A stretch of DNA of 64,000 nt from Branchiostoma lanceolatum (GCF_035083965.1 NC_089725.1:32429524-32493523); one strand, 5' to 3'. Positions 1-11,496 are shown, numbered from the stretch's first letter. Notes: generated by a model from the letters alone, not told the origin. Numbers and translations: made by a program.

Positions 1-112
1 ATTCAGTCAGAATTGCCCTGAGGAAGGTGACAGGCGGTCGCCCTCTTTGTTATCCCTGTGAGCGACTGATTCATGGATGAAAGCGTTGACTGTCCTGTTC
101 CCTCCCCACCAG

Positions 113-3100
113 GCGTCACAGACAGCGACATCAGAGGGACGCCCTCCGCATCCCCCATGCCCCCCCTGGAGGGGCAGGAAGATGGTACGTCCTCACCAGG
201 AACCCCCTGCAGCAGAGTGGACTCTCCCTGTGTGCAGCCAGGCACCAGCACCTCAGGTGAGAAAACACATGCTGGAGATGTTCTTATTGATTGTCGGATA
301 GATCACTCGATCAATTGATTGATTGATTGATTGATACACTCAGGATAGCTAAAAATATATGAATGCATTCCTTGGACTTATTACACTTCGGGGAAGATTG
401 AGGTATATGATTGATAGTTGTTCTTAACCATGAGAAAAAAGGCCAATCCCCCCTGTAGCTTCCCTTCCAACTGCACATTACAAGCAGTTGTATATCCTAT
501 GGGGGAAACTGTTCTTTTAAGGTGTGCGGCCTCACCAGTGTGAACCCCCTGGACAGAGATGCTTGGAAGTACAGTGTGAAGACTGCTGCCCACCCCTGTG
601 TCAGGGACCCCAGCAGCAGTATCATGAAATAATGGATACTTCTACTATGCTTTACAACTTTGCTGTTCTGTCAAAAGGAAACCCCCCTGAACAGCAGCCA
701 TCTGAGGAGAAGCTGTCTCTGGAACAGCAGCAGACACAAGAACAACAGCAGTCACAGGAGCAACAGCAGTCTAAGGAACAGCAGCTATCACAGGAATAGC
801 AGCTGTCAGAAGAGATAACCCAACTGTTCTATATTCTGCCCCAGGAAACCCCCCAAGCAGAAGCTGTCTGAGCAGCAGCTATCTCTGGTACAGCAGCAAT
901 CACAGGAGCAACAGCAGTCTAAGGAACAGCAGCTTTCAGAGAAGGAGATAACCCAATTTTTCTATATTCCACCCCAGGAAACCCCCCTGAGCAGCAGTCT
1001 AAGGAACAGCAGCTGGAACAGCAGCAAACACAAGAACAACAGCAGTCTAAGGACCAGCAGCTGTCAGAGGAGGAGGTGATGGGGAAGATCCTGTCGCCCT
1101 TCGCGGGGATCGCGCCGGCCCTCGGCCCCGAGCCCACGCCGGAGAGCCTCGGCATCAAGGACTCACTCGACGAGTGTCTGAAGGTTGCCTCGGAGAAAGG
1201 TCGGTGTTTCCTGACTGTGGTCTGTTAAACTGTGCTTGCATTATATGAGAGACAAGACGACTAAACGATGCTTAGTTTTTAGGTATTGTTCGGTACTGTT
1301 TCTTGATTTGCATAAAAGCTTGAATCTTGAAAAATATTTGTAAATTTTAGATAAGAATAAGTACTTGTTTGTACTTTTGAATAAAGTTTGTCTTTTTGTG
1401 TACTAGTCTAAGGATGGAATCTGCCTTGAAATATTGGTTACCAAAAATGTGCAGCCTTATTTATGATACTGTGTGTTGATGTTTGTGTTGTGTAGAGGAA
1501 GGTACAGAAGATGAAGATGGGGAGAAAGAGGAGGGAGGAGAGCTGGACCTGACTGGCATTAACGATGAGGAGCTGGACTGGGTTTGTACATTTTGTTATG
1601 TAGATCTCATCTATATATATAACTTGCTACACGACATTGGCACAGCATTGCTACTGGTGGAAACATGTAACAATATCCAGAAAATCAATGCATGCTTCTC
1701 ATTCTACACTGTGCTTTTTGTTCTCTTTGTGTTGAAGATTTTCTAACAGTAACACCTGACAACCAGCTGAAGCATCATAGTTTTTTTATGCCTTTCAGTT
1801 CCTTTTGAATGACGAAGAGGTCAGAATAAAAACTGAGATCTGGACTGTGGCCAACGCAGACTATATCCAGAAGATGAAAGGTAAGAAGACTCTAGTCGTC
1901 AAGATATGTAGGTTGTGCATAAAGTCACTTATTACAAGGCATCATCGGTAACTGTCTCAGCATGCCCTAAAACATGTTGGCAGCTTAACTGCCCTGACTG
2001 TCTTTGATAATGATAATTGAATATCTAGACTTCACCAGAGTAACTATAACCAGATAGGGAGTCATTTGCCAGGGGAGTTTGGCCAACATGGGGTTTCATT
2101 TGCCTGCTTCAAAGGAGAAATGTTACCCTTCCCACTACTGACTCTCCTGGCCAATTATTCACCTTATTGCTGCTGAATTCTACTATCCATAACCTCTTAC
2201 GAAGGCCAGGCGGAGGCTCTGTCTGTACTGTGATCTTGTAAATCCAAGTTAATGCTTTCTGCCACTAACAGTGAAACGTGCTGTTCTACATTCCAGAGAA
2301 AGAAGAAAAAGAAGCGTTAGAAAGGGAACAGGGAATTCATAAACCTGAGCAGAAAAAGGTGAGGTTTTGTCTCCCTATACCCTGGGAGCCAGACACCGCA
2401 TATCGGCGTGCCACCGAGCACTGCACGCACGCCCAAGCTTTCCCGGCCCACCCTCCCGCTACCCCCAAAGACCGCCCCAATCTCCGCTGTAAACCCAAGC
2501 ACCGCTAGCCGAATACGGAGATTGGGGCGGGGTTGGTCTTCGGGGGCAGCGGGAGGGTGGGCCGGGAAAGCTTGGGCGCGCGTGCAGTGCAAGGTGGCGC
2601 GCCGATATACGGTGTCTGGCTCCCAGGGTAGTCTCCCTAAGGTACTGTAATGTGCTGTAAGGCACTGTAATGTGCTGTAAGGCACTGTAAGCTGTGTGCA
2701 GGAGACCAAGAGTTTTTAGGCTTCAAAACCTTCATTGTATAGAGATGAAGTCTACTTGAGACTCACCATCTGATCTGAGAATGATAAAAGATGTCGTCGT
2801 TTTACAGTAGCATATTGTATAATGTACAACATATGTATGCTATTGTAAGATTTGGCCCTGAGTTGAACCAGAAAGGATACATGTGGTGGGTTCTTTAAGG
2901 TGCTCGAGGTGTGGCTCTCCTTAAACACGGGACTTCCAGCTTTACGTCCCATCTTAGAGAACATCCCTAACCATAGCTAGGTACTCATTTTCACCTGACT
3001 TGTCTCACAGAATATAGGATTATTACTAAAACACGACACGCTAGTCCTTCACTCCTCTGACCACACTACTGTGTTTTTCCACAGAAAAGAAAGCCGAAGA

Positions 3101-6100
3101 AAAAACAGCCCATCCAAGCGAGCACCGCAGGGGAGGCCATCGAGAAGATGCTGCAAGAGAAGAAGATCTCGAGCAAGATCAACTACGACGTTCTCCGGGA
3201 CCTGAACAAGGAGACGGAGACCAAGAAGCCGCTTGATATCATCACGCCGAGCCGACTCACACCCAGCAGACTCCCGCAGCCGCTCATGTCCCCCGCCGTG
3301 CCCGCCAGGACGACGCTGAGATTACCCACGGGGGCCAGCAGTAAGAGGTGAGACCTTAGATAACCCACGGGGGGCAGCAGTAAGAGGTGAGACCTTAGAT
3401 AACCCACGGGGGGCAGCAGTAAGAGGTGAGACCTTAGATAACCCACAGGGGCCAACAGTATAAGAGGTGAGACCTTAGATAACCCACGGGGGCCAGCAGT
3501 AAGAGGTGAGACCTTAGATAATCCACGGGGGGCAGCAGTAAGAGGTGAGACCTTAGATAACCAACGGGGGGCAGCAGTAAGAGGTGAGACCTTAGATAAA
3601 CCACGGGGAGCAGCAGTAAGAGGTGAGACCTTAGATAACCCACGGGGGCCGGCAGTAAGAGGTGAGAACTTAGATAACCCACGGGGAGCAGCAGTAAGAG
3701 GTGAGACCTTAGATAACCCACGGGGGCCAGCAGTAAGAGGTGAGAACTTAGATAACCCACGGGGGGCAGCAGTAAGAGGTGAGACCTTAGATAACCCACG
3801 GGGGGCAGCAGTAAGAGGTGAGACCTTAGATAACCCACGGGGGGCAGCAGTAAGAGGTGAGACCTTAGATAACCCACGGGGAGCAGCAGTAAGAGGTGAG
3901 ACCTTAGATAACCCACGGGGGCCAGCAGTAAGAGGTGAGACCTTAGATAACCCACGGGGGGCAGCAGTAAGAGGTGAGACCTTAGATAACCCACGGGGAG
4001 CAGCAGTAAGAGGTGAGACCTTAGATAACCCACGGGGGCCAGCAGTAAGAGGTGAGAACTTAGATAACCCACGGGGGGCAGCAGTAAGAGGTGAGACCTT
4101 AGATAACCCACGGGGAGCAGCAGTAAGAGGTGAGACCTTAGATAACCCACGGGGAGCAGCAGTAAGAGGTGAGACCTTAGATAACCCACAGGGAGCAGCA
4201 GTAAGAGGTGAGACCTTAGATAACCCACGGGGGGCAGCAGTAAGAGGTGAGAACTTAGATAACCCACGGGGAGCAGCAGTAAGAGGTGAGACCTTAGATT
4301 ACCCACGGGGGGCAGCAGTAAGAGGTGAGACCTTAGATAACCCACGGGGAGCAGCAGTAAGAGGTGAGAACTTAGATAACCCACAGGGAGCAGCAGTAAG
4401 AGGTGAGAACTTAGATAACCCACGGGGGGCAGCAGTAAGAGGTGAGACCTTAGATAACCCTTGGTAAGAGTAATACTAATAGGTGAGAACACACAATCTG
4501 CAGCCACACCAATTTATTTGCTGGGTTCTCAGGCATTTTAAAACTCCAGCAAAATGGCAATATGGAAACAGAAGGCTGGGAGGAAACTTGAAGGCTGGCA
4601 GGAGTACATTCACTATATTCACATTTAGTGTTGTGTTCTTTTACAAGTGTTATGGTAATTTTGCTCATCTGTCCACCTAGAGTTGACCTGTATGCCATTT
4701 CATGAATGATTCTGTAAGGGTTTGCATGGTTTAGCTAGTTTGTCGGCTCTGTGTTCAAATATGTAACATGACTTTTTGTTGTCCTCTTTCGACAGACCTC
4801 ACCTGAAAGTTGAGGAAACAGGAGAGGTGAGACTTTTTTTAGTTGGAATATTTTTCTAAGTGCATGCTGTTACACCAGATTAGTTGACAGGTTTTCAAGG
4901 TACTATAGACCGATCCTGACTGCCCATCACAATTAGCAGTTCAACCAATGAGGGAGTGACTGCATGCTCGTCAAGTTTTTTGTTTTGGATTTCAACGTTT
5001 TGACGGAGGTGGGCGGGGCTATGGGATCGGTCTATTAGTCTGTTTGTATAGCTGATATCGTTGTTATGACACTCCTGTGTTGTCCTTTGTTTATGTTTGT
5101 TTGTTTGTTTGTTTGTTTGTTTAGAAACCTGTTGTTAAGAGACCAAAGCTGGAGGGTTCGGAGGTGGTGGTGGAGACGGGACCAGTGGAGTACGCGAAGG
5201 TGGAACCAGGTACGAACTCATAAACAAAAACAGATAAACAATCTAGGTACGTCATTATAAACAAACACAAGTAAACAATCCAGGTATGTCCTCACAAACA
5301 CATACAAACAACCCAGGTATGTCCTAATGAACAAATACAAGTAAACAACCTAGATATGTCCTTATAAATGCAAATAAACAATCCAGGGGTGCCCATCTTT
5401 AGATGGCCGTTGAACAGCAGATACATGAACATGAACAATTTAGCCATCTGTTGAGGATCAGCAGAGGGTTAAAGATGTCAGTTTTAGTAGGAATCAGCAG
5501 GTTGAGGGTTAAATATGTGATGTATCATATTACAGGTACCGCGGACCATGAGGAGGAAGCTGAGGAGGATTACTATGAGGAGGATGAACCAATCAGTGCA
5601 GCTCAGCTCATGGGGAGAACAGGTGGGTACTTATTCCATTCTCCTATTGGCTAGTCAATGAACCAATCAATGCAGCTCAGCTCATGGGGAGAACAGGTCT
5701 GTACCTTTGCCATGCTCCTATTGGCTAGTCAATGAACCAATCAGTGCAGCTCAGCTCATGGGGAGAACAGGTGGGTACTTATTCCATGCTCCTATTGGCT
5801 AGTCAATGAACCAATCAGTGCAGCTCAGCTCATGGGGAGAACAGGTCTGTACATATTCCATGCTCCTATTGGCTAGTCAATGAACCAATCAGTGCAGCTC
5901 AGCTCATGGGGAGAACAGGTCTGTACCTTTGCCATGCTCCTATTGGCTAGTCAATGAACCAATCAGTGCAGCTCAGCTCATGGGGAGAACTGGTGGGTAC
6001 TTATTCCATGCTCCTATTGGCTAGTCAATGAACCTATCAGTGCAGCTCAGCTCATGGGGAGAACTGGTGGGTACACTGTTTATACTGCAAACTTCCCTTG

Positions 6101-6680
6101 TCGACATAGTCTGTTACAAACTACATGGACACACCATGTCCTCACATGGCGTGTCTCTGGAGGTAGTTTGTTACAGCACTGTAGTGTTCCTATGTGTATT
6201 GTTTGGCTGGTTCCCTTCACAAACATGCGTGAGGCTGAGCATACATATTCACCTTGCATATTCACCTTGCATCAGCCGGTAGGTACCCTTGTCGGGTAAT
6301 GAGGCTGGTAGATTCGATATGTAGATGGCGCAGGGTATAAGCTTCCTTCCTTCCTTCATTCCTTCCTTCCTTCCTTCTTTCCTTCCTTCCTTCCTTCCTT
6401 CCTTCCTTCTTTCCGTCCTATTAAAGCGTCCTTATACATAAGCTGGAGAATTAAGACTTTCCTGTTATGAAGTACACTTAACTTGATTCAAAGTGCACCA
6501 GAATGACTTGGATTATAGCCTTTGATTACTATATCTTGTATAATCCACCAAATGATGTTTTAGTGCTTACTTCTCTGGTCTTACACATGGGGACATCACT
6601 AAATACTTTATAAACGTCTTGTTGCAGAAGTCGACCATGAGGACTATGATGACGGCTACGACATGGACGACTATGATTGA
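113..6680 (+). CDS. BRF1: BRF1, TFIIIB 90 kDa subunit, C-terminal ten exons (5' partial)
   Basis: This is the C-terminal part of the TFIIB-related subunit of RNA polymerase III initiation factor TFIIIB, a nuclear protein that bridges TBP and Pol III. Exons by GT/AG and phase: 113-256, 978-1199, 1496-1581, 1799-1880, 2297-2358, 3085-3347, 4796-4826, 5125-5209, 5536-5622, 6628-6680 (TGA). All phases agree and give about 370 residues. The reading contains the TBP-binding homology block ([14 protein letters not shown], then [15 protein letters not shown]), the conserved segment [19 protein letters not shown], and an acidic tail ending [10 protein letters not shown], in the same order as human BRF1. 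The zinc ribbon and cyclin folds would lie upstream of base 1. Exon 978-1199 starts with a Gln-rich stretch that looks lineage-specific. Three exons border tandem arrays copying their own splice junctions. I am sure of the identity; the start of exon 978 is the least certain boundary because similar acceptors lie upstream. Confidence 0.93.
640..1080 (+). repeat. Degenerate repeats of BRF1 acceptor plus Q-rich exon start
   Basis: Three related segments each carry the string GGAAACCCCCC (at about 677, 844 and 978) followed by CAG/CAA-rich sequence; the second and third are preceded by a TTCTATATT-type tract and CCCCAG. Only the third is in frame with the exon that continues to 1199. The first copy runs into TAG near 797 and the second is frameshifted, so they look like decayed duplicates of the acceptor and exon start. 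Confidence 0.6.
2378..2630. mobile_element. Foldback MITE with 9-bp target duplication
   Basis: A 253-bp element with inverted repeats of about 110 bp that begin TACCCTGGGAGCCAGACACC and end with the reverse complement. It is flanked by GTCTCCCTA at 2369-2377 and again at 2631-2639, a clear 9-bp target-site duplication. Long inverted repeats with 9-bp duplications are typical of Mutator-like non-autonomous elements. It has no coding capacity and lies in a BRF1 intron; its 5' duplication starts 10 bases after the exon end at 2358. Confidence 0.8.
2890..2998 (-). repeat. Partial tRNA-derived SINE body
   Basis: Read on the minus strand this matches the body of the SINE copies at 26115, 37788 and 46365 (segments around the AGCTTTACGTCCCATC and CCTAACCATAGCTAGGTAC strings). 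The tRNA-like head is absent, so it is a truncated copy in a BRF1 intron. Confidence 0.5.
3330..4465 (+). repeat. 39-bp minisatellite copying a BRF1 splice donor (about 29 units)
   Basis: About 29 units of 39 bp. Each contains the last bases of exon 3085-3347 (CCCACGGGGGCCAGCAGTAAGAG) with only small changes, followed by GTGAGACCTTAGATAA. Every unit therefore carries two donor-like strings, CA|GTAAGAG and AG|GTGAGA. Continuing translation past the first junction meets TGA at once (AGG TGA), so use of a downstream decoy would end the protein there. Because 39 is divisible by three, the reverse strand shows a long false reading frame. Confidence 0.93.
4905..5035. mobile_element. Possible short foldback element
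   Basis: The 131-bp segment begins ATAGACCGATCC and ends with its exact reverse complement GGATCGGTCTAT. It lies in a BRF1 intron. No clear target duplication was seen, so a short non-autonomous DNA transposon is only suggested. Confidence 0.4.
5586..6074 (+). repeat. 74-bp tandem array of a BRF1 exon end and donor (7 units)
   Basis: Seven copies with strict 74-bp spacing begin with the GAACCAATCAGTGCAGC-like string at 5586, 5660, 5734, 5808, 5882, 5956 and 6030. The first copy is the real 3' end of exon 5536-5622 with donor ACAG|GTGGGT. The other six lie in the intron and keep GGGGAGAACAG or GGGGAGAACTG followed by GTGGGTAC or GTCTGTAC. Since 74 is not a multiple of three, use of a decoy would shift the frame. 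Confidence 0.93.
6344..6416 (+). repeat. (CTTC)n microsatellite
   Basis: CCTT/CTTC repeats with a few TTTC interruptions in the last BRF1 intron. Confidence 0.9.
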
Positions 6681-6767
6681 CAGCTGTCAGCACCAAGAGG
6701 AGGGACCAATCAGCACATTCCTCCTCATACAGTAGTAGTTAACGAGGACTGGAATATCTTTTTTTGC

Positions 6768-7020
6768 CGTCAAACCTGCCCAAGAAGACCGCTCAGGGGA
6801 CCAATGAAATCTGGTCTATGTGGACAGTTGGTCACTATATAGACAGAATTCTTAATGCTTTTGTCAAAAATTATTTTAATTAATTTTATTATGTCAATGG
6901 GAAAAATTAAGGAATCGCCAAAAAGTGGCCATATTAGCCAGGTGGTCCTTATGTAGAGGTGATCACATTGGCCAGATGGTCCTTATGTAGAGGTGGTCAG
7001 GTTGTACAGGTTTGACTGTA
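6768..7020. mobile_element. Foldback element with GTCAAACCTG ends (copy 1)
   Basis: It begins CGTCAAACCTGCCCAAGAAG and ends CAGGTTTGACTG. The left half contains GGTCTATGTGGACAGTTGGTC and the right half contains repeated GGTCCTTATGTAGAGGTG. A second copy in opposite arrangement lies at 35860-36071, which supports a dispersed non-autonomous DNA transposon. Confidence 0.6.
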
Positions 7021-7360
7021 TCTATTCTCACCACAGTTCAGTCAAAATCTGATGTTTGAAAGAGCGAAGTGTACAAATGAATTTATTTATTCTTAAAGAT
7101 GTGACGTGTGTTGTTCCATACAGTTAAGGACGTACAGTTGAAATACCCCCAGATTTCGATAGAGTCAACATTTCAGCATTAGTTGTAGAAGTAACCTTTT
7201 ATTACCACAGTAAAGAGGAACAGAACATTACAGTAGGGGCAAATAAACATTTCTGCTGTCTGAATACCTAAAACTTCTCACAACAGTTCAAGGAACTACA
7301 CTATAGGGGGAAGAAGGCAATTGGATAAATACAAAAAATGTACCCATGCCTCTACCTTAC

Positions 7361-7766
7361 TAGCCTGAGTACCAACCTCCGTAGCGACCGCTGGCTCAAA
7401 AGAATTCGCTTGCTAACCACGGAGTCTGACCCTGCGCGTATCCGTCACGGCTGTCTCATTATCACGTAATGAGGGGAATTCGAGCTGCGTTCGGTGCCAT
7501 TTTTCGTTCCAAGGTGTCTCTATTGCCCTGTTCGGGTCCAGTTTTGAAAGAATCGCCATGGCAACAGTTCTTAGAACCTACCCGTTACGAAGAACAGTGT
7601 GGCATGGGGAGGAGCTTAGACGAATGGGGCCAATCAGCAAGCTCGTTCAAAATCAAAACGAATATCTGACTAACAGCCGTGACGGATATGCGCAGGGTCA
7701 GACTCCGTGGTTAGCAAGCGAATTCTTTTGAGCCAGCGGTCACTACGGAGGTTGGTACTCAGGCTA
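7361..7766. mobile_element. Foldback MITE with 94-bp inverted repeats and 9-bp duplication
   Basis: A 406-bp element whose first 94 bases (7361-7454) match the reverse complement of the last 94 (7673-7766) with about two mismatches. The ends are TAGCCTGAGTACC...GGTACTCAGGCTA. Target duplication CTACCTTAC is present at 7352-7360 and 7767-7775. The 218-bp centre has no convincing gene. It sits in the BRF1 3' UTR. Confidence 0.85.
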
Positions 7767-8366
7767 CTACCTTACAAACCTGTAGTATCAAACATATCAT
7801 TGCTTTGTGAATGACGGCTCAGCCCAGTGAATTCTCTCTTGTATTGCCCTTATGATATCGACTTATGAATATAACTTATTCTAAGGCAAGTGTTCCAAAT
7901 GTGTCCACACACAATGTTGCATATGTGCAGAGGTTGAGAACTGTGTTGTAACGTTGGGTCAAGAGCTATGTTCCCTTATGTTTGGTCTGTTTGTGTCAGA
8001 GCTGATTCCAAACCGTTGTAGAGATTTTAAATAAAAGTTTTGTTCTGCATTTTCAAAAGAAACGCTCAGGATGTGTTTTTAAGTCTTTACTTTTCAGTTT
8101 AGAGATTGAGAGAACCGGTAGAGATTCTGGGGAAATGTTTTCAAATCTTTTCTTTGGTGATGATTTTATCTACTATACCTCAAAGTTACACTCCTACTGA
8201 ACCTCCTTACTTTTCTGTTCGTTTCTACTACACACTACAATAAAAAAGGATATAAATAACACAACTTGTTAGAGTACTTTTTGTGTTCCTTTGTCTTATA
8301 CTAATCTTCTCAATGTAACTTAAACAAAACCTCGAGAAGCAATTTTTTAACCGAACGTTTCGTTAT

Positions 8367-10954
8367 CTACTGTCGCCTCTTCCTTGCCCTGCTCCCTTCT
8401 GCAGTCTTTTCTGTCTCCGATGCCCTTTTTCGTAAACCCGTTTCCTTCTCACTCTCGCCTGCTGTGTGCCAGTCTGTTCCGTCACAGACAGCGTTGCACC
8501 ACGGCACGATGGCAAAGCAGATTTCCTCACAAACGTCGCCTGCCACACGACCGGGAACTTTGATCCCATGGTCCCCTCCCTCCACCCATCGTATTTTCGC
8601 CGTCTCTCCCATGGGTCTGACGTGTTCCCTGAAAAACATCCGGACAACGTTACTCATTAGTTTTTCGAACCTTTGTTTATTCACTACCGGTAGGCATGAA
8701 AGGGGAACCTACCTACCTGTCTACAAAATATTCCAGTATTCCGACTGTTGGACCACATTTACTTTGAAATCACATGCAAATAGAAAAATTTAAAGAAACC
8801 TTGCTACAGAAACAGTGAAAAGAAATTGCTACTTAGTATATCTGTCAGGGGGGGTGCTGTTAAATTATGGCAACTTTAGCAGGCTTACCAGTTGGGTTTT
8901 TTTGTACCAATATTTCTGATTGTATGTCAGTTCTCATTGTACTCTTGAGAACCAGAAAACAAGAAACTGTGTAAAATGAGAACCAGCACGGTATCCAGCT
9001 TTAAATTTTTTTCTGTCCACTCAATGCTTGGGAGCCCATGTTCTTGATCTTCACTATTAAATCTATCATTTTATGCCTACGAAAATACAGTTTCATCAAT
9101 TTCATGTCATGAGGTTCAGATTTTTTATACGGACGGGATGAAATTTGTGTTCATCCCAACAAGAAAATTTCCAGGACAGAAGGATGGGTCCTGCAGACAG
9201 TCCTGATGATCAGAAAACAGCTTATAATAAGCACAAACAAACTGGTGAGCCTGCTAAGGGGACTACCAAACCCACCTGAGGGACCCAGCTGGGCACATGG
9301 GGTCGTTGGTGCCGCTGATGAACAGGGTTGGCACCCTGAGTCTGAAGACGTCTGTGCGGAGCTTGTCGGGCTGGCCGGGGGGGTGGAGGGGGTACGACAG
9401 GCAGATCACCCCCTTCACAAACCCGGAGGTGTCCGCAAGCGCAACACCTGGGGGGGGGGGAGGAAGTGAAAGTGATCTCAAACAAGTGTAGCTCAATGAA
9501 TGCAGTGAACGGATGAGCTAATCTTCCATAGTCATGACAGAGCAGACGTTATGTGCAGTATTTACTGGATCATTGCATCTGGGAAAAATTATTCCTTCTC
9601 TTTATACTTTTTGTACAATGAACAGTGGACCACGGCCTTGAATCTAGTTTCAAAAATAGTTTTGTAGGGTGGAATTCATCTTGGAAGCAATGGTGCTGTT
9701 TGACGAACACACACACATACCTGCAGCTGCCCTGGAGCCCATGGAACGACCTGTGAAATAAGGAGGAACTGTCATTAAAGGTTTGTCCATAATGCTGTGC
9801 CTGAAAAAAATTTGCATCAAAAACCAAAAAGGCTGCATCAGCAGAAATTTAGGACAATTACAAGTCATTAACAAGGTTAATGAGCAAAGAAAAAATATGA
9901 AGTTAAGAAACCTGATAACCAACCTCCAACGAAACAACCCTGCAGTGTAGGGGCGATCTCCTTTCGTAGATAGTCCTGAAAGATGACAATGACACGTCAA
10001 AAGACAGCAAAAACCTCCTTTACACTCCTACCACAAAATGAAATCCCCACAAAAATAGATGAATTTGTAGTGTACAAATGTACTTGTAAGCTGCAGTTAT
10101 CAGGAACACTGCTAGGTGGAGTCCCACACCTTGCAGAGGTAAGTAACCCTTCATAAATCATTGGAATTAGACTTTCTAATCTGCAGGTGACACTAAACTA
10201 GATATGCAATTGTCAGGTATCCAAACCTATGATAGCTGCCCAGTCTCTTCACAATACTGTTAATAGGAACCACTGTAAAAACCCAAAGGGGCGAGTACGC
10301 CGCTCCCGGGATTCGAACTCACGCCAATCCAATCCGCACGGCTTGGGAATTCAACGGGCTAACCACTAGGCTAAAAGGAGCGGACCAGTTAGACTGGTCA
10401 GTTAGTGGAGTTTGATCCCCTGTGATCTGGGCTGCCGGTTTCGGCGTGGCTTCGAATCTCAGTTTGGATCACTTGTTTCTACTCGCTCTTTTGATTTGTT
10501 TCACTGGTTCCCACACCGGCCCTGTGAGTAACGATCAGATCACACAGGGATGTCGTACTCGGAGACTCGGGACGAGTCTAAAAAGAAAAGGGGGAGTAGT
10601 GTAACAGTGGAGGTTCAAGCGCCTCCAACTGACCAGTCTAACTGGTCTAGACCTTATAGCCTGGTGGTTAAGGCGTGCGTGCCTGTTGCTTTATTCACCA
10701 GGCTAGATATACAGACCGGCACCCACCATGGCAGCAGTGAAGGCCCTGATCCTGTAGCCGATGTTCAGCGCCTTACAGGTGAACCTGAGGCACAGGTAAC
10801 CCGCACGTGCCAACACCTGGGCCACGCCCTGCAGGTGCGCATGGTCCAGGTCTCCCCCTGCTCCGTGGGTGAGGACCACACCATACCTGGGAGGCCCCCT
10901 GCTGGGTAGGGTCAGTACTGCAGGGAGGTGCTTCTTGTCGAATGGGATTTGAAG
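8367..10954 (-). CDS. TEX30: TEX30-like alpha/beta hydrolase, five exons
   Basis: Exons in transcript order: 10954-10727, 9975-9924, 9750-9721, 9447-9276, 8628-8367 (stop). Phases agree throughout and give 247 residues from LQIPFDKKH. Matches to remembered human TEX30 include GVVLTHGAGGDLDHAHL, LCLRFTCKALNIGYRIRAF, VGGRSMGSRAAA, GVICLSYPLHPPGQPDKLR and LFISGTNDPMC. The GRSMG elbow supplies a likely nucleophilic Ser, and the Asp of GTNDPMC and His of VEGGDHGIKV complete a plausible triad. The C-terminus is longer than in human and strongly basic (Arg/Lys-rich, ending ARKRRQ). The first exon here lacks an ATG. In human the homologous LKIPF is preceded by a few residues, so at least one upstream exon is required; the exon at 11973-12521 is the only good candidate seen. 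The substrate is not known. Confidence 0.85.
10295..10385 (-). repeat. tRNA-like sequence (SINE or tRNA pseudogene)
   Basis: The minus strand contains an A-box-like TTAGCCTAGTGGTTAGC and a B-box-like GAGTTCGAATCCC, enclosed by CCGCTCC and GGAGCGG that could pair as an acceptor stem. The spacing and a clear anticodon arm are not good enough for a functional tRNA, so a tRNA-derived repeat is more likely. It lies in an intron of the TEX30-like gene. Confidence 0.45.
10383..10648. mobile_element. Possible foldback element with ACCAGTTAGACTGGTC ends
   Basis: About 20 bp near 10383 (ACCAGTTAGACTGGTCAGTT) is exactly inverted near 10648 (AACTGACCAGTCTAACTGGT). Each end is itself partly palindromic. 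An inner pair (CCTGTGATCTG and CAGATCACACAGG) is also inverted. No target duplication was found. Confidence 0.45.
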
Positions 10955-11128
10955 CTGAAAGTACATTGAAAACCAGCGTTATCCATCATTGTTTTTATCT
11001 ACGTGTATATATCTATTGCTCCATTGTAACATTGCAAGAATGTTGCTATGTTGCTATCACAACACGAAAGCCAGTCCAGCATAAAGGGTGGTAAATGGTA
11101 ACAGTTATACAAGTGACACAGTGACGGG

Positions 11129-11233
11129 TAGCCGTGGCGACTAACGAAGGGAGCTTTTTCTTGATATTACATATACTATCCCTTTTAATATGCAATATGA
11201 AGAAAAAACTCCCTTCGTTAGTCACCACGGCTA
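11129..11233. mobile_element. 105-bp foldback MITE with 9-bp duplication
   Basis: The ends TAGCCGTGGCGACTAACGAAG and the near-perfect inverse CTTCGTTAGTCACCACGGCTA are flanked by AGTGACGGG at 11120-11128 and 11234-11242. The inverted repeats are about 33 bp. It lies between the TEX30-like exons and the upstream 183-codon exon. Confidence 0.85.
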
Positions 11234-11247
11234 AGTGACGGGCACAC

Positions 11248-11366
11248 TTATGGATTTTGAAAAAATGAGAAGTTTTCTAATAGACATTCAAACATTATTT
11301 TGGGACTTATGGATTTTGAGAAAATAAGAAGTTTTCTAATAGACATTTAAACATTATTTTGGGACG
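11248..11366 (+). repeat. Tandem duplication of about 60 bp (2 copies)
   Basis: Two adjacent copies start CTTATGGATTTTGA and end ACATTATTTTGGGA, with only a few differences. Confidence 0.85.
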
Positions 11367-11496
11367 TAGATAACACGTCTCTGTTCCATTATATGTCCCT
11401 GACTAGCACTGGGTCTATCGTGCTCTTTATTGACAACAAAGCAGGAACGTTACAATGTCGGCCAGCCTCTGCGCGAATCCCTGAATCGCCATGATG

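Larger units (their letters stand above)
6681..8050 (+). other. BRF1 3' untranslated region with poly(A) signal
   Basis: No plausible coding exon follows the TGA at 6678-6680. An AATAAA at 8030-8035 is a good polyadenylation signal, giving a 3' UTR of about 1.37 kb if unspliced. The UTR would contain one repeat element (6768-7020) and the foldback MITE at 7361-7766, so the mature transcript could form a strong hairpin. The exact cleavage site is not visible. Confidence 0.55.

Noticed and set aside
524-799. Q-rich reading upstream of the BRF1 exon
   Set aside because: It ends in a stop, has no matching acceptor and donor, and copies the real exon start in degenerate form.
3434-4507. 357-codon minus-strand reading of [11 protein letters not shown] repeats
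   Set aside because: It is an artefact of the 39-bp minisatellite, whose unit length is a multiple of three.
8464-8793. 109-codon plus-strand reading
   Set aside because: Antisense shadow of the last TEX30-like exon.
10295-10385. Functional tRNA gene on the minus strand
   Set aside because: Box A and B-like strings are present, but a consistent anticodon arm and T stem could not be drawn.
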